This document shows, one piece after another, positions 19,936-29,222 of a stretch of DNA of 64,000 nucleotides. Positions within the stretch are counted from its first letter, which is position 1, and the number at the start of each line of letters is the position of its first letter. This DNA comes from Streptococcus sp. (GTDB lineage: Bacteria; Bacillota; Bacilli; Lactobacillales; Streptococcaceae): positions 62,001 to 126,000 of the forward strand of contig JAUMZW010000005.1 in assembly GCA_030527925.1 (NCBI GenBank). The letters run 5' to 3'. The translations under genes and the position numbers were made by a program. The notes under the pieces are model-generated. The model saw only the letters and a list, made by a program, of their open reading frames with translations, searched no databases and was not told the origin of the DNA.

Positions 19936-20584
19936 CTAATCAATATTAACAGGAATGCCTGATGGAATATTTTCACAAAACCACTGAGCAACCGTTCTTG
20001 ACATCCTAACGCAACCATGTGAAACAGGTGTGCCTAAAGCATCAGCCTCTTCTTTGATCTCATTGCCAAATTCATCTGTTGGAACACTGTGAAAAAGATA
20101 GATCCCATGTTCTTTAAACGAAACCCAATAACAAGCACCTTCTCCTGAGTCCTTATTAAAGAAAAAATCACCTCGTTCCTGCTCAATTACAAAGTGACCT
20201 CTAGGTGTTGGACTATCGTTTTTTCCTGTTGAAACGACAGTGGAGTACAGTACTTTTTCCCCTGATAAGATTTGCATATTTTGATCTTCAATATTGACAT
20301 GTACAGATAAATTAGAATACTGAGATAAATCAGGGAATGTGCTAATACTATTTGAAGACGGCTTACCATCTTTAGCCAAATTATCTAATGCGTTTGATGA
20401 CTTAGCTACAGCACCATTTTGACTATCTAATGATTTTCCTTTGCTACTGTATTGATTCTTAGCATAACTTATTCGGCTTTGCTTTACAGTGCTATCATGT
20501 GTTCTAAAAGACATATGATGGTCGTAACAAACACCAGCAATTACACAGCTTATAACTAGAAAAAAACTAATTTTTTTTTATCAT
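19936..20584 (-). pseudogene. Secreted L,D-transpeptidase (YkuD domain), start separated from the frame by a poly-A9 tract
   Basis: The YkuD domain lies in the last 120 residues: VHVNIEDQNMQILSG, STGKNDSPTPRGHFVI, LFHS and the catalytic SHGCVRM. It would form or exchange peptide bonds in peptidoglycan or anchor proteins. An in-frame ATG exists only at 20514, giving 192 residues without export signal. Upstream, the same frame encodes ISFFLVISCVIAGVCYDHH, an evident signal or membrane segment, but its ATG (20584, with AAGGTGA ahead) is out of frame after nine A (20571-20579). Eight A would give MIKKISFFLVISC. It may be a pseudogene or slip-strand switchable. Confidence 0.7.
20571..20579 (-). 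repeat. Homopolymer tract A9 next to the L,D-transpeptidase start
   Basis: Nine consecutive A on the coding strand two codons after ATG 20584. It is one of the longest mononucleotide runs in the window and lies where slippage would switch expression of the exported form. Confidence 0.75.
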
Positions 20585-20686
20585 ATCATTCACCTTAAAC
20601 GATTAATTGGAAACAGCATAACAGTTTGCTAAATTAGAAATTAACATTAACCTTCAAACACTTTATCTTCATATTTTCTTAAACTA

Positions 20687-20722
20687 AAGTGATTGAAGAA
20701 AACCATTTTTCTTCAATCACTT
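20687..20722 (-). terminator. phoH terminator, copy 2 of a repeated hairpin
   Basis: AGTGATTGAAGAAAA (20688-20702) pairs exactly with 20707-20721. The core (GATTGAAGAAAA ... TTTTCTTCAATC) and flanking TAGATATAC repeat the hairpin after ilvD (9481-9531). Confidence 0.75.
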
Positions 20723-20740
20723 AGATATACTTAAGTCCAG

Positions 20741-21712
20741 TTAATTTAAAGGTTTAAGAAGTTCATTTTCATACGCATTAATAATCTCTGCTACTACGGG
20801 ATGTCTAACGACATCCTTTGCTGATAAGTGAATAAAATCAATCTGTTTTATGTTTTTTAACTTTTCACTGGCATCTATCAATCCTGATTTAACATTTTTG
20901 GGTAAGTCAATTTGACTCGTGTCTCCATTTACAATCATCTTTGAGTTAAATCCAAGTCTTGTAAGAAACATCTTCATTTGCATAATTGTAGTGTTTTGAG
21001 CTTCATCTAAAATAACAAAAGCGTCATCTAACGTCCGACCACGCATGTAAGCTAAAGGTGCTATTTCAATAATTTCTCGGTCCATTAAGCGTGTTGTCTG
21101 TTCTTTACCTAGTATCTGATAAAGTGCATCATATACTGGACGTAAATATGGGTCAACTTTCTCTTTTAAATCACCAGGTAAAAAGCCTAAACTTTCTCCT
21201 GCTTCTACAGCTGGACGTGTCAAAATAATACGTTTAATTTGACCCCTTTTAAGTGCTGTAACAGCCAAGGTTACTGCTAAAAAAGTCTTTCCAGTCCCTG
21301 CAGGACCTATTCCAAAGACAACATCATGATGTTTAACACTATCTACATAGGTTTTTTGACCCAAAGTTTTAACACGAATTGATTTCCCGAAATGATCCTT
21401 TATAATTTCTTCTTCATATAAAGCCACAAACTTATCAATTGTTCTAGCATTTACCATAGATATTGCTGTAACCACATCAGATGTATTAATTACCATACCT
21501 CGTCCTACTAAGACCAAGAGGGCTTGAATGGTTAGTCTTGCTTTCTCAACATTTTCCTCATCCTTACCCAAAATTTGAACACGCTCAGTCCTAGCATGGA
21601 TAATAACTGACAGATTTTCTTCAATCATTCTTAGATGACGTTCGTTACTGCCGAATACTGCCAACATGTCATCTGGATGATGCAATAAAATTTCCTCAGA
21701 ATAATCTTGCAA
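20741..21712 (-). CDS. phoH: PhoH-like ATPase
   Basis: 323 residues. Walker A GPAGTGKT, Walker B-like VILDEAQNTT, and the PhoH signature PAVEAGESLGFLPGDLKEKVDPYLRP. The family is an ATPase often near ybeY and linked to RNA metabolism; the substrate is not established. The start is TTG at 21712, six bases after AAGGAG; no ATG fits the conserved N-terminus. In many Firmicutes phoH directly precedes ybeY; here two genes lie between. Confidence 0.93.
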   Translation of the reverse strand: MQDYSEEILLHHPDDMLAVFGSNERHLRMIEENLSVIIHARTERVQILGKDEENVEKARLTIQALLVLVGRGMVINTSDVVTAISMVNARTIDKFVALYEEEIIKDHFGKSIRVKTLGQKTYVDSVKHHDVVFGIGPAGTGKTFLAVTLAVTALKRGQIKRIILTRPAVEAGESLGFLPGDLKEKVDPYLRPVYDALYQILGKEQTTRLMDREIIEIAPLAYMRGRTLDDAFVILDEAQNTTIMQMKMFLTRLGFNSKMIVNGDTSQIDLPKNVKSGLIDASEKLKNIKQIDFIHLSAKDVVRHPVVAEIINAYENELLKPLN

Positions 21713-21753
21713 ATTTTTCTCCTTCGCATTTCGATGAGTTTATTATATCAAAA

Positions 21754-21782
21754 AAGAGGTGGGGAAAACAGTACCACCTCTT
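21754..21782 (-). terminator. Terminator of the efflux operon
   Basis: AAGAGGTGG pairs with CCACCTCTT. On the minus strand TTTTTTGATA follows. Confidence 0.8.
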
Positions 21783-21802
21783 AAAATTTATCCTTACAAA
21801 AA

Positions 21803-22336
21803 CTATTTTTCAACAATTGCCCAGCTTTGAGGTACATAAACAGTTGATTTTTTTGAAATCAAATAATGACTATCATCAAAATCAAATAATTGCTCATAGC
21901 CTTTGTTTTTATAAACCCATTTTATTGTTTTAGTAATAACTTTAGCCTCTTTTATTGTATTATTTTGACGAATATAAGACGACATTTTTAGACTCTTTAA
22001 TTTTTGTTTAAGGTCTGGTTTGTAATGTACACTAGCAAGTTTATCCGAATTGGAATCTCTAAAAATTGCAATAGTGTTATTTTGTCCAACTTGTTTAGTT
22101 ATAATCATTCCCTTGTCAAGATTCATCGGAGAAGCTGTATAAATCAAACTTTCCTTAGTTGTCACTTCCTTTTTCATACCGAAATTTTGAGACATGTTTA
22201 AACATAGCAAACTAATGTTGAATATCACTCCAAATGTTGTTAAAATTCCTAAAGTGTATCTAAGCCATCTCTTCGAGATAAATAACCAGCTTATAAAGAC
22301 AAGTATTGAGAGTATTAATATAATCCAAATAATCAT
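21803..22336 (-). CDS. DUF4811 family membrane protein linked to an MFS efflux pump
   Basis: 177 residues: two N-terminal membrane helices (IIWIILILSILVFISWLFI and YTLGILTTFGVIFNISLLCL), then an extracytoplasmic beta-rich region (TTKESLIYTASPMNLDKGMIITKQVG...). I recognise it as DUF4811, a Lactobacillales family seen beside DHA2-type pumps; the role is unknown but it is probably an accessory of the pump. Its start overlaps the MFS stop by four bases (ATGA), so the two are coupled. Confidence 0.85.
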   Translation of the reverse strand: MIIWIILILSILVFISWLFISKRWLRYTLGILTTFGVIFNISLLCLNMSQNFGMKKEVTTKESLIYTASPMNLDKGMIITKQVGQNNTIAIFRDSNSDKLASVHYKPDLKQKLKSLKMSSYIRQNNTIKEAKVITKTIKWVYKNKGYEQLFDFDDSHYLISKKSTVYVPQSWAIVEK

Positions 22337-23823
22337 TTTACAGTCTCCTTTTTAGAATTCAAGCAAAAGATAAGAACAATTCCAATAATTGCAAATCCTA
22401 AACTGATCGTAAAGGCACTAATGAACCCATCCATTGAAGCATCTAAAGTCTTAGAAATATAAAGCAGTGGATCTGAATGTTTCAATGATGATGACGGCTT
22501 ATTGGTGTTAATTACATTTTGTACGATACTCGTTAATAAAGCGACTACAATTGATGAAGAAATTTGTCTTATAGTATTATTTGCAGCTGTTCCATCACTC
22601 AATTGTTTTTTAGGCAACGCTGACATAGCCGATGTGGTTAGGGGCATTAAAACAGTTGCAACACCAATCATACGCAATGCATAAAGAATTGTAATAATGA
22701 GTTGTGGAGTTTCTGCTGTCAAATAAAGAAAAGGAATCGTACCTAAAGTTAGTAAGCCAAAACCAACAAAAGATAATCGCTTAATACCTACTTTATTATA
22801 AAGTTTCCCTACAATTGGTGATACTAATCCCATTATCAAAGCTCCCCACATAAGAGCTAAACCAGAATCAAGCGGCGTTAACCCTCTAATATTTTGCAAA
22901 TAAGTAGGCAGCATCATTTCTACACCGTACATTGCCATAGTCGCAAATAAAACTAAAAGTGTTGGTACTGTGAAGTCTTTATGTAGAAAAACACGTATAT
23001 CTAAGAAAGGAACTTCTAGTTTAGTTTGTCTAAAGGCAAACAAGACTAACATTACGATACCACTTACAATAGGACCGATTACAGATATGAAATCATCCCA
23101 TCCTTGAGAACTAACATTGGTGAAACCAAATAAGAATAACCCAAAACCTATAGTAGACAGACATAAAGATAATATATCTAAATGAGTTTTTTTCATTGGT
23201 ATTATATCTTTAATCGTAAATGGTGATAAAACAACTGCTAAAATAATAAAGAGTAACGGAGCAACAAATATGCTTGTCCAATCATTAGATAATGTCATAC
23301 CAAATATGATATGTTTTTTTTCAAGAATTAAACCTGTCAAAGTTGGTCCAAAAGCTGGAGCCATCCCAACAACTAATCCCATCATCCCCATAGCACCTGC
23401 TCTTTCATGTTCTTTATACATGTTAAGAATTACAATTTGCATTAGAGGTAGTATAATCCCAACTCCAATACCTGTAATAACACGACCAAGAACGAAGATC
23501 CACCAAGAATCTGCATTTTGTGGTGTCATTACAGTTAGTACAACTCCCACTAAAAGCATGATATAAGCTGATACATGGAGCCATTTTGTTGAAAAGTTAT
23601 TAGCTAAATAAGCTGAAATTGGAACCATAATCCCATTTGCTAATAAAAACCATGTGGTAGCTTGTTGAGCTGTTGATAAATTAATATCAAATGCTTTCAT
23701 TAAAGTAGGGAGAGCAGTTCCTAAGGATGTTTGCATTAGTGAACCAGCTATTGCAGCTAGCATCATTACAGACATCACAAGAAAACGATTGTAGGGTTTT
23801 CCATGCGAATCTATTTGTTTCAT
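22333..23823 (-). CDS. MFS multidrug transporter, DHA2 (14-TM) family
   Basis: 496 residues with about 14 hydrophobic segments. Motif C-like GMMGLVVGMAPAFGPTLTGLI and motif A-like GKLYNKVGIKRLS are visible. The closest characterised relatives are the LmrB/EmrB-type drug:H+ antiporters. It is divergent from a TetR repressor with two 17-bp operators in the 115-bp gap, and followed by DUF4811. Induction by a drug or bile-like ligand of the repressor is likely; the substrate is unknown. Confidence 0.92.
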   Translation of the reverse strand: MKQIDSHGKPYNRFLVMSVMMLAAIAGSLMQTSLGTALPTLMKAFDINLSTAQQATTWFLLANGIMVPISAYLANNFSTKWLHVSAYIMLLVGVVLTVMTPQNADSWWIFVLGRVITGIGVGIILPLMQIVILNMYKEHERAGAMGMMGLVVGMAPAFGPTLTGLILEKKHIIFGMTLSNDWTSIFVAPLLFIILAVVLSPFTIKDIIPMKKTHLDILSLCLSTIGFGLFLFGFTNVSSQGWDDFISVIGPIVSGIVMLVLFAFRQTKLEVPFLDIRVFLHKDFTVPTLLVLFATMAMYGVEMMLPTYLQNIRGLTPLDSGLALMWGALIMGLVSPIVGKLYNKVGIKRLSFVGFGLLTLGTIPFLYLTAETPQLIITILYALRMIGVATVLMPLTTSAMSALPKKQLSDGTAANNTIRQISSSIVVALLTSIVQNVINTNKPSSSLKHSDPLLYISKTLDASMDGFISAFTISLGFAIIGIVLIFCLNSKKETVK

Positions 23824-23842
23824 AAGAAATCCTTTCTAAAAT

Positions 23843-23859
23843 TGCAACAAAGTGTTACA
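23843..23859. promoter_or_regulatory. Operator 1 for the divergent TetR/MFS pair
   Basis: TGCAACAAAGTGTTACA, an imperfect palindrome 20 bp before the MFS start. It matches operator 2 at 14 of 17 positions, with the shared frame CAACAAA-TGTT-CA. Confidence 0.7.
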
Positions 23860-23909
23860 TTTGATAGACTATATTATAAGCAAATAAAAACTAAGATAAA
23901 ACTACAAAA

Positions 23910-23926
23910 CACAACAAAATGTTGCA
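23910..23926. promoter_or_regulatory. Operator 2 for the divergent TetR/MFS pair
   Basis: CACAACAAAATGTTGCA, ending just before the Shine-Dalgarno of the tetR-type gene. Binding here would give autoregulation. Confidence 0.7.
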
Positions 23927-23938
23927 TTAAGGAGAAAA

Positions 23939-24496
23939 ATGACAAAAAAAAATAGAACTCAAGAAAAAATCATGAATTCTTTATTAATATTGATGGAAAG
24001 AAAACCGCTTGAACAAATTTCAATGTCAGAAATTGCTGAAAAAGCTCAAATCAATCGCACAACGCTTTATCGCCACTTTGAAGATAAGTACCACATCATT
24101 GAGGAGCGTGAAATCTTATTTTTTTCAGAATTTGCTGCCAGTTTCAAAACAAACTATCAACAATCTCTTTCCGAACATTTAGAAGACAGAAATCAAAAAC
24201 TCATACAAACCTTAAAAGTCATTGAAAAGCATCGCTTCTTCTTAAAGATTATGCTTGGACCAAACGGCGAAATGTCTTTTAACACACAACTGCAACAAAT
24301 TTTAAAAGATATTTTTTATAAAAGAGAAACATTAGTCAAAGAGGTTTTTACAAATTTAGATATCACGCTTACCCAAGTCTATCATTCACAGGCACTAATA
24401 GGAATTATCAACTATTGGGCTAATCATGACGATTTAGATCTTGTCTACATCTACAATTTTATCTCAGACTATACCTCAAAAATACTCGTAGATTAG
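23939..24496 (+). CDS. TetR/AcrR family transcriptional regulator
   Basis: 185 residues. N-terminal TetR helix-turn-helix: [28 protein letters not shown], then [19 protein letters not shown]. The C-terminal ligand domain resembles the TetR_C group of streptococcal regulators ([18 protein letters not shown]). AAGGAGAAA precedes the ATG. It is divergent from the MFS-DUF4811 genes and very likely represses them through the paired operators. Its stop overlaps the convergent yozE stop by four bases, with no hairpin between. Confidence 0.9.
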   Translation: MTKKNRTQEKIMNSLLILMERKPLEQISMSEIAEKAQINRTTLYRHFEDKYHIIEEREILFFSEFAASFKTNYQQSLSEHLEDRNQKLIQTLKVIEKHRFFLKIMLGPNGEMSFNTQLQQILKDIFYKRETLVKEVFTNLDITLTQVYHSQALIGIINYWANHDDLDLVYIYNFISDYTSKILVD

Positions 24497-24708
24497 TGGG
24501 ATAGATAATCTTCCCATATCTCGTCGAACTGACCTAAAGAAAACGAAAATGAGGCATGTTCTTCTAAATAACTACTAATCTCATTAAAATCACTACTTTG
24601 TTTCGGAAAAGTCGTTTCATCAAAAACATGATCTGCTAATAGCGCAACTGGACTTGAACTCTTAGGATTTCTTTGAGTCATCAACCAAGTATAAAAAGAT
24701 TTTCTCAT
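24493..24708 (-). CDS. YozE family protein (UPF0346)
   Basis: 71 residues: [20 protein letters not shown], then [34 protein letters not shown]. This is the conserved YozE fold (FYxWLMxQR ... L A ... F P K). It is a small helical protein of unknown function. GAGGG lies before the ATG. It is convergent with the TetR gene. Confidence 0.92.
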   Translation of the reverse strand: MRKSFYTWLMTQRNPKSSSPVALLADHVFDETTFPKQSSDFNEISSYLEEHASFSFSLGQFDEIWEDYLSH

Positions 24709-24734
24709 AAAACCCTCCTCTTACATATATGAAT

Positions 24735-24764
24735 AAAAAACTTAATATCAAAATTAAGTTTTTT
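24735..24764. terminator. Terminator between cvfB and yozE
   Basis: AAAAACTTAA and TTAAGTTTTT stem with T runs on both strands; it ends cvfB on the minus strand. Confidence 0.75.
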
Positions 24765-24781
24765 ATTAATTATAGCATGTT

Positions 24782-25636
24782 TTATTTTAAATGTGTTCCT
24801 GTGGCATCTTGACTAATTTTGCCAGCTTTCATCAAACCACCCAAAGATTTTTTAAATTGACCTTTTGAAATTCCAAAAATTGACTTTATATCTTCTGGAG
24901 ATGATTTATCATTTAAGGTCATAAAACCTCCCTTATTTTCTAAATAAGTTAAAATCATCTGAGCATCATTTTCAAGCATCTCAAAAGACCTTGGTTTCAA
25001 TGATAAGTTGAGTGTTTGATCGATTTCTCTATACCCAATGACACGAACTTCTAGTTCTTGCCCTAAACGTGGCTCAGTATATCTCTCATTTGGATGAATA
25101 AAACCAAGCATGTTATTTTCTGGCAGATAAACAAAAGTTCCAGATAATTTTAATCGATAAACAATAGCCTTAAGATTTTGATTTTGCATATTATTATAAG
25201 CTCGACCTGCCATTTTTTGAAAGACTTCTGGTTCTGCTGGTTTACCCCAAATACGTTCTTTCTTATCTACGATAAGATGAAGGTAAAGTTTATCACCTTT
25301 TTTAGGCCATAATTCTTTCATCTCAGGGAGCACATCTAAAGATACAACAATATGTTTATCTGGTAGGCCTGTATCAACAAAAATTCCCAAATCTCTTCTA
25401 ACTTCTGTGACTTCTCCCCAACCATAAGTCTCACGTGAAGCCGACACAGATTTAGTAGTTAGACGTAAGCGTTGTTTCATATCACTATATACAAAACCTT
25501 TAACCATATCCCCAATTTTATAAGTACCTTCATCTTTATCCAAAGCAAATGTAAGTCCATCTTTTTGAACAAAATAAAATGTACTATTTTCATCTGTAAC
25601 CATTGTAGTTACCCAAGTTGCTAATATTGTATCCAT
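24782..25636 (-). CDS. cvfB: CvfB family RNA-binding virulence regulator (S1-like domains)
   Basis: 284 residues. Three S1-like OB segments (LATWVTTMVTDENSTFYFVQ..., YGWGEVTEVRRDLGIFVDTGLPDKHIVVS, FVYLPENNMLGFIHPNER) are followed by a C-terminal winged helix (MILTYLENKGGFMTLNDKSSPEDIKSIFGISKGQFKKSLGGLMK). It matches the CvfB/YitL family. In staphylococci CvfB binds RNA and affects virulence gene expression; a target here is unknown. Confidence 0.9.
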   Translation of the reverse strand: MDTILATWVTTMVTDENSTFYFVQKDGLTFALDKDEGTYKIGDMVKGFVYSDMKQRLRLTTKSVSASRETYGWGEVTEVRRDLGIFVDTGLPDKHIVVSLDVLPEMKELWPKKGDKLYLHLIVDKKERIWGKPAEPEVFQKMAGRAYNNMQNQNLKAIVYRLKLSGTFVYLPENNMLGFIHPNERYTEPRLGQELEVRVIGYREIDQTLNLSLKPRSFEMLENDAQMILTYLENKGGFMTLNDKSSPEDIKSIFGISKGQFKKSLGGLMKAGKISQDATGTHLK

Positions 25637-25680
25637 ATATTTTCTCTTTTTCTATCTAAAAATCATGATTTCGTAAAAGA

Positions 25681-25706
25681 AACTCAGTTGCTATAGCGAC
25701 CGAGTT
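25681..25706 (-). terminator. frr terminator
   Basis: Minus strand: AACTCGGTCGC and GCAACTGAGTT (one G-U) followed by TCTTTTAC. Confidence 0.6.
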
Positions 25707-25714
25707 TTCCATTC

Positions 25715-26272
25715 TTAAACTTCTAACAATTCTTTTTCTTTATTTGCAGTCATACTGTCTATATGTTTTACAGCATCATCTGTGGCTTTTTGAATATCTT
25801 TTTCTAATGATTTTAACTCATCTTCAGATATTTCTTTATTTTTTTCTTGTTTTTTAGCCTCATCCATAGCATCACGACGGATATTACGAATTGCTACTTT
25901 AGCATTTTCTCCAACTTTCTTAACTTCTTTAGCTAAATCACGACGTGTTTCTTCAGTTAAAGCTGGAATAACCAAACGGATTACAGAACCATCATTACTT
26001 GGCGTAATACCTAAGTCAGAAGCATTAATTGATCTTTCAATCTCTTTTAATGATGACTTATCAAAAGGTGAAACCAGTAGCACTCGTGCTTCTGGGACAG
26101 TAATTGAAGCCAATTGATTAAGTGGAGTTGGAGCTCCATAGTATTCAACTTGTATACGATCCAATAAACTTGCATTTGCACGACCTGCACGAATACCTGC
26201 ATATTCACGCGCTAATGATTGAAATGAGTGTTCAAAACGTTCATTTGCTTTATCAATAATTACATTTGCCAT
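25715..26272 (-). CDS. frr: Ribosome recycling factor
   Basis: 185 residues, exact family length. Conserved [55 protein letters not shown] and the long three-helix bundle. With EF-G it splits post-termination ribosomes. It follows pyrH by 11 bp, the conserved pyrH-frr pair. Confidence 0.98.
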   Translation of the reverse strand: MANVIIDKANERFEHSFQSLAREYAGIRAGRANASLLDRIQVEYYGAPTPLNQLASITVPEARVLLVSPFDKSSLKEIERSINASDLGITPSNDGSVIRLVIPALTEETRRDLAKEVKKVGENAKVAIRNIRRDAMDEAKKQEKNKEISEDELKSLEKDIQKATDDAVKHIDSMTANKEKELLEV

Positions 26273-26283
26273 TTTTTCTCTCC

Positions 26284-27012
26284 TTATTCTGATTTCTTAT
26301 TTGAAACTGTTGTTCCAATATTTTCTCCAAAAACAACACGTTTAATATTTCCTGACTCATTCATATTAAATACGACTAGATCAATATCGTTATCCATAGA
26401 TAGCGTAGATGCAGTTGCATCCATAATTTTTAAACCACGCTTAATAACTTCTACATGAGTCAATTCATCAAATTTAACAGCATTTGCGTCTTTCTTAGGA
26501 TCTGCATTATAAACACCATCCACACCATTTTTGGCCATTAAGATTGCATCTGCTTCAATTTCAGCTGCACGAAGGGCTGCAGTTGTATCTGTTGAAAAAT
26601 ATGGTGAACCAATTCCAGCACCAAAAATAACAATACGATTTTTCTCTAAATGACGAAGGGCACGACCACGAATATAGGGCTCGGCAACAGATTGCATTGC
26701 AATTGCAGTCTGTACACGTGTTTCAACACCTTCTTTTTGAAGACTATCTGCCATTACCAACGCGTTCATTACTGTTCCTAACATACCCGTATAATCTGCC
26801 TGAACACGATCCATTCCTGCCTCAGCAGCTGGTTCTCCTCTCCACAGATTCCCACCACCAATAACAAGGGCTATTTCGACACCTGAGCCATGCACTTCAG
26901 CAATCTCTTTAGCCATTTCTTGAACAACTGGTAAATTTATACCTACACCTTTTTCACCAGCTAAGGCTTCACCAGATAATTTGATTAAAATACGTTTATA
27001 TTTTGGTTCCAC
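26284..27012 (-). CDS. pyrH: Uridylate kinase
   Basis: 242 residues. [41 protein letters not shown] and [13 protein letters not shown] are the amino-acid-kinase-fold motifs of bacterial UMP kinase. It makes UDP from UMP and is a hexamer regulated by GTP and UTP. It forms a bicistron with frr. Confidence 0.98.
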   Translation of the reverse strand: MEPKYKRILIKLSGEALAGEKGVGINLPVVQEMAKEIAEVHGSGVEIALVIGGGNLWRGEPAAEAGMDRVQADYTGMLGTVMNALVMADSLQKEGVETRVQTAIAMQSVAEPYIRGRALRHLEKNRIVIFGAGIGSPYFSTDTTAALRAAEIEADAILMAKNGVDGVYNADPKKDANAVKFDELTHVEVIKRGLKIMDATASTLSMDNDIDLVVFNMNESGNIKRVVFGENIGTTVSNKKSE

Positions 27013-27161
27013 TAGTCTTACTCCTTAATTTGTCTGTACTATTTTACCACAGTTTGCTTATATTTTACAGTATCTTTAAAAGGGAAAGTGAAAAGTTTTT
27101 ACAAAATTCGCTTAAATCCTTTAAAACAATTAAATAATTAGTACATTGATCTTATACTATT

Positions 27162-28306
27162 CTATTTCTTTAATAACCCTAAATCGTACTTCCATGATAA
27201 AATTCGTTTAACAGATTCATCAATTCTATTTTCAGAAATTTCACCACTTGCTATTTTTTCTAATAGATAAGGTATCTGTATTTGATAAGATGAAGATAAG
27301 ATTAAATCATTTCCCGCTGTAATGACTTGATAGGCGGCTTCCTCTTGATTGACAAAATCTGCCAAACCTGCCATATCTAAATCATCACTCATTATCACCT
27401 TATTAAAGTGGAGATCTTTACGAAGTATTCTATTAATTTTAGGTGATATAGAAGACGGTACATTATCAATTTCTGTTAAAATATTATGAGAGACTAAAAT
27501 ACTATCTGAGCCTGCTTTTATTCCAGCCTCAAATGGTTTAAAATCTATCTTTCGTAAATCATCTAACGAACGATTATCCTGAATAATTGAATTGTGAGTA
27601 TCACCATTTTCACCATATCCTGGAAAAAGCTTTAAGGTTGAACCAAAATGAACCTTATCAAGAACCTGAACAACTTGCTTGATATAATGGCATGTTTCTC
27701 CAACATCTTCTCCAATAGTTCTACTATAGATAAAAGAATTAGGATCAAAAGAAATATCTGCAACAGGAAATAGACCTGCATTAATTCCGACAGATTTAAG
27801 TAGCTCAGCTTTTAACTCCACATCTGAAGTAACTGCATTAATACCACCATTTTGGTAGAGAGCCATTGGGGATTGAAAAGGAAAATCAAGAAGGGCACTA
27901 ATTCGAGTTACCACACCTCCTTCCTCATCAGAACCAATTAATAATGGAATTTTTGATACTGACTGATAGCTTTCAGTTAGTTCTTTTATACTCTCTAAAG
28001 TTTGACCTTCAAAATCTTTTCCAAATAGAACATACCCTCCAAGATGATAAGTTTGTAAATCTTCAACTTGGTTATAATATGGAACTCTTGCCCAAAATAA
28101 CTGACCAACTTTCTCATCAAGGGTCATTTCAGATAATATACTATTAATTAGTCTATTTTTTGTCTTTCTTGGCTTATTTTTGTAACATTATTTTTTTTAA
28201 CACGGCTATCTACATGATTTTTATTCCTATCGATTGTTAATAGTAAAATAACACTTAAAATAGTTAAAAAAAGACAACTAAAAACCAGATTAACACACCT
28301 TTTCAT
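27162..28306 (-). pseudogene. Membrane-anchored GH3 beta-N-acetylhexosaminidase-like protein, frameshifted linker
   Basis: The main frame (27162-28127) holds the GH3 N-terminal domain: MTLDEKVGQLFWARV, GGYVLFGKDF, IGSDEEGGVVTRI, the His-containing THNSIIQDNRSLDDL and the nucleophile segment VIMSDDLDMAGL. An upstream frame gives MKRCVNLVFSCLFLTILSVILLL, a signal anchor, then a linker to KISQERQKID and TAA. Adding one A to the A6 run at 28156-28161 yields ...QKNRLINSILSEMTLDEKVGQ, the normal family join. As written the enzyme would lack export. The family removes N-acetylglucosamine from wall fragments or glycans. The start at 28306 looks leaderless. Confidence 0.75.
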
Positions 28307-28315
28307 AGTAGAAAT

Positions 28316-28345
28316 ATTATAACATGCCTTTACTATAAAAAACAA
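28316..28345 (-). promoter_or_regulatory. Promoter of the GH3 gene
   Basis: Minus strand: TTGTTT (28340-28345), 18-bp spacer, TATAAT (28316-28321). The ATG at 28306 is nine bases past the -10 box and has no Shine-Dalgarno, so the transcript is nearly leaderless. Confidence 0.55.
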
Positions 28346-28392
28346 TTAAGGAGTTCAATTGAAATCCTCACGAATATATAATTTATCATATT

Positions 28393-28421
28393 AAAAAGAC
28401 TAGAAACAATTTCTAGTCTTT
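28393..28421 (-). terminator. rplK-rplA terminator
   Basis: AAAGACTAGAAA and TTTCTAGTCTTT around CAA (minus-strand loop TTG). On the minus strand five T follow. Confidence 0.85.
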
Positions 28422-28430
28422 ACTATTATC

Positions 28431-29120
28431 TTATAGTGAATTTGTATCAACCTTAATACCAACACCTTGAGTTGTTGTGATTGAAAGGTTAGTAATGTAT
28501 GTACCTTTTGCAGTAGCTGGTTTAGCTTTAACGATTACATCGTGGAATGCTTTAAAGTTTTCAACTAATTTGCTATCTTCAAATGACACTTTACCAATAA
28601 GTGCTTGAACGTTACCAGCTTTGTCAGCACGGTAAGTAATTTTTCCACCTTTAGACTCTTCAACTGCTTTAGCAACATCCATAGTTACTGTACCAGTTTT
28701 AGGATTTGGCATTAAATTACGAGGTCCAAGAACACGTCCTAAACGTCCTACTACGGCCATCATATCTGGTGTTGCAATTACAACATCAAAATCTAGCCAT
28801 CCACCTTGGATTTTAGCAACAAGGTCATCTTCACCTACAAAGTCTGCACCAGCAGCTTTTGCTTCTTCTGCTTTAGCACCACGTGCAAATACAAGAACAC
28901 GTGAAGTTTTACCAGTACCTGCTGGTAAAACCATTGCACCACGGATTTGTTGATCCGCTTTTTTAGTATCAATGTTAAGGTTGTAAGCAACTTCTACAGT
29001 TGCATCAAATTTTGCAAAGTTAGTTTCTTTTGCAAGAGCTACAGCTTCTTCTACACTGTATGCTTTTGTGCTGTCAATTTTTTCAAGCGCAGCACGTAAT
29101 TGTTTGCTTTTTTTAGCCAT
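28431..29120 (-). CDS. rplA: 50S ribosomal protein L1
   Basis: 229 residues, family length. [20 protein letters not shown], the [11 protein letters not shown] end, and the signature [22 protein letters not shown] are diagnostic. L1 forms the ribosomal stalk at the E site and represses its own operon by binding mRNA. It follows rplK after a 102-bp structured spacer. Confidence 0.98.
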   Translation of the reverse strand: MAKKSKQLRAALEKIDSTKAYSVEEAVALAKETNFAKFDATVEVAYNLNIDTKKADQQIRGAMVLPAGTGKTSRVLVFARGAKAEEAKAAGADFVGEDDLVAKIQGGWLDFDVVIATPDMMAVVGRLGRVLGPRNLMPNPKTGTVTMDVAKAVEESKGGKITYRADKAGNVQALIGKVSFEDSKLVENFKAFHDVIVKAKPATAKGTYITNLSITTTQGVGIKVDTNSL

Positions 29121-29167
29121 TTTAATCTTCTCCTTGTAATGTGGTCATATCGATTTGATTTAAAAAT

Positions 29168-29216
29168 CTCCCACGTCACTCATCAAAGTTTGATGAAGTC
29201 TTGCGGGTTTTGGGAG
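29168..29216 (-). promoter_or_regulatory. Structured rplK-rplA spacer: attenuator-like hairpin
   Basis: An outer stem CTCCCA/TGGGAG (29168-29173 with 29211-29216) encloses CATCAAA-G-TTTGATG (29181-29195). On the minus strand the fold is followed by ATTTTTAAA, as in a weak intrinsic terminator. It may lower rplA relative to rplK, or be an L1-binding element. Confidence 0.5.
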
Positions 29217-29222
29217 TAACTA

